Below, piece by piece: positions 6,317 through 7,324 of a DNA stretch of 7,324 nucleotides. The stretch lies in the NCBI GenBank assembly GCA_934403665.1, contig CAKRUL010000062.1, forward strand, positions 1-7,324, in the 5' to 3' direction. Source of the stretch: an uncultured Clostridia bacterium (GTDB lineage: Bacteria > Bacillota_A > Clostridia > UMGS1840 > HGM11507). The notes beneath the pieces are model-generated. The model made no database searches and had not been told where the DNA came from. It was given only the letters and a program-made list of their open reading frames with translations. The position numbers and the translations under genes are program-made. The stretch's first letter is position 1. Each line of letters opens with the position of its first letter.

Positions 6317-6990
6317 CTACCAGTCAAGCGAAATGTTCTCAAGCAAAGTAATGTCCTTTGGCAATTCGTCAGCAACCTCAATAAAGTCCCCTATCCATTC
6401 TCCGGGTTTATAGCCTCTTCCGTATTCAAGAAGTCCGGGTAAGGGATCCGCATAGTCTGAATCCTTGCCGTCCTTATACAGCATCCTCGTACTTCCAAAT
6501 GCATAGGCTACTTTTTTTGTCATGTTAATAATGAAGCGAAAATTGCAGCCTTCTCTTAGGAGCAACCCGTCATAGGGGGAGCTTGGATTTACTCCGTATT
6601 CGTTTACAGCGTCGTCCATGCCACACTCCAAGTTTTCGATATAATAACCAATTTCCTCTTTTACTTCTTTTTCTGCCGCCTTAAATAAACTTGACACATT
6701 CCTATACGTTTCGCATACCGTGTCAAACATATACCCCTACTACCCAGTGCATCACATTGAGCCTTCATAATTGAAAAGAGGTCTGAATCGTTATTTTCTG
6801 GTAGTAAGCTCTCATCGCCCATCCAAAATACACGGCATCCTTTCCACTCGTTAAAGAGCAAGTTTCGTAATGCTCCCAGAACCTCATTGGTATAACCGCA
6901 CGACTCATACCGCTTACTTCCATAGCCGAAATCGGCAGGACTTATATACTCTTTTCTGTCAACGTTAACCCATCTATAATACTCTCCCAT
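6317..6990 (-). pseudogene. Unrecognised ~224-residue protein split by one frameshift
   Basis: Two frames read as one protein. The N-terminal part starts at ATG 6988-6990 behind AAGGGGA: MGEYYRWVNVDRKEYISPAD, FGYGSKRYESCGYTNEV, then LFNEWKGCRVFWMGDESLLP. It stays sensible to about residue 85, then degrades into a basic tail ending at 6661. The C-terminal part (6317-6730) begins MFDTVCETYRNVSSLFKAAE and includes EVKEEIGYYIENLE, DYADPLPGLLEYGRGYKPGE and WIGDFIEVADELP. Adding one base to the GGGG run at 6734-6737 (minus strand) joins them as GSRGYMFDT. The downstream ATG has no good ribosome binding site, which supports a single ancestral gene. I recall similar WVN-x-EY-starting hypothetical proteins in Clostridia, but know no function. 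It lies between the polymerase and the YolD-like gene, 56 and 57 bases from each, in the same direction. A sequencing error or a programmed shift would also explain the split. Confidence 0.75.
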
Positions 6991-7046
6991 ATATCACATC
7001 CCCTTTATTTATAGCATTTACTATTAACCTTGGAGGCGAGCTGTTT

Positions 7047-7324
7047 TCACGCTTTATGCCCGCCGATCTGCGCATTGCGGTCTTTGGCGGTTGCGCCTTC
7101 TTCAAGATTCATCGCCTTGAGAATGGCGTTCTTTCCGTACTTCTTTTTGATTGCAAGCGTGGCGGCTTGTATTTTCCGCTCACGTTCCAAGGCAGCGTCC
7201 TCGGCTTTCTGCTTTTCCTCTTCGGCGGCATAGTCGGTAAAGAGGTCGAGCTGGACAGCACCGTCATTTTTCTTCGGCGCGTCCGCTTCCGGCAGGACAT
7301 GATTTGCTACAACATACATACGGC
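7047..7324 (-). CDS. C-terminal tail of UmuC/DinB-type Y-family DNA polymerase (5' part outside window)
   Basis: The frame is open to the right edge, so the ATG at 7317-7319 is an internal Met (preceded by an Arg codon) and only the last 91 or so codons are seen. The polymerase core is outside the window. The visible tail reads MYVVANHVLPEADAPKK and then carries QLDLF (7239-7253), a textbook beta-clamp-binding motif. A charged helix follows, then AIKKKYGKNAILKAMNLEEG and a C-terminal DRNAQIGGHKA. This last block is typical of the UmuC/ImpB-type translesion polymerases of Clostridia and their mobile elements. The YolD-like gene downstream supports the assignment, but the catalytic palm cannot be checked here. 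The next gene starts 56 bases after the stop. Confidence 0.82.
   Translation of the reverse strand, partial: RMYVVANHVLPEADAPKKNDGAVQLDLFTDYAAEEEKQKAEDAALERERKIQAATLAIKKKYGKNAILKAMNLEEGATAKDRNAQIGGHKA

Noticed and set aside
5831..7324. LexA/DinR-type SOS box for the polymerase cluster
   Set aside because: No CGAAC-N4-GTTCG-like site was found in this part; the promoter is probably upstream of the polymerase gene outside the window.

Overview
The window looks like accessory DNA from a low-to-mid GC Firmicute, most likely a member of the class Clostridia. The reasons are strong GGAGG-type ribosome binding sites, an S-layer-homology (SLH) surface protein with WG-type repeats, a BhlA/UviB holin-like peptide, an IS200-type element with GC-rich subterminal hairpins, and a Y-family polymerase tail with a YolD-like partner. 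Base composition is visibly patchy: the 1470-2025 pair is very AT-rich and the 5831-7324 block is richer in GC. Together with several broken genes, this suggests a mosaic built by insertion and decay. No tRNA, rRNA, CRISPR array or replication origin was seen.

Layout. (1) 1-1082, minus: the N-terminal 360 codons of an exported WG-repeat/SLH protein that runs off the left edge. (2) 1083-1469: a promoter region and an orphan two-way terminator. (3) 1470-2025, plus: a sigma region 4-like HTH protein followed by a BhlA/UviB-type holin-like peptide. The order recalls sigma factor plus holin-like pairs such as UviA/UviB, but no toxin or bacteriocin gene is present. (4) 2026-2380: no intact gene; it holds a C-rich direct repeat that may be an IS end. 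(5) 2381-3478, minus: an acyltransferase-3 family membrane protein with an uncertain start. (6) 3479-3977: a divergent intergenic region with a short upstream ORF, an AT-rich direct repeat and a three-codon ORF behind a strong ribosome binding site. (7) 3978-4934, plus: a 318-residue polar protein I do not recognise, closed by a strong hairpin terminator. (8) About 5140-5750: a decayed IS200-type element (tnpA on minus) lying between two convergent terminators. (9) 5831-7324, minus: a cluster reading, in transcription order, the C-terminal tail of a UmuC/DinB-type polymerase with a beta-clamp motif, an unrecognised gene split by a single frameshift, and a YolD-like gene followed by a clear terminator.

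How the genes relate. The right-hand block is plausibly one SOS-mutagenesis operon, because YolD-like proteins are habitual partners of Y-family polymerases. The unknown gene between the two is the odd part. The left and middle blocks share a cell-surface theme (SLH protein, acyltransferase, holin-like peptide), but nothing in the sequence shows that they act together. I found no complete new system. The best leads are the sigma-like/holin-like pair, the frameshifted gene inside the mutagenesis operon, the unrecognised 318-residue protein, and the IS200 element that has lost the catalytic centre of its transposase.
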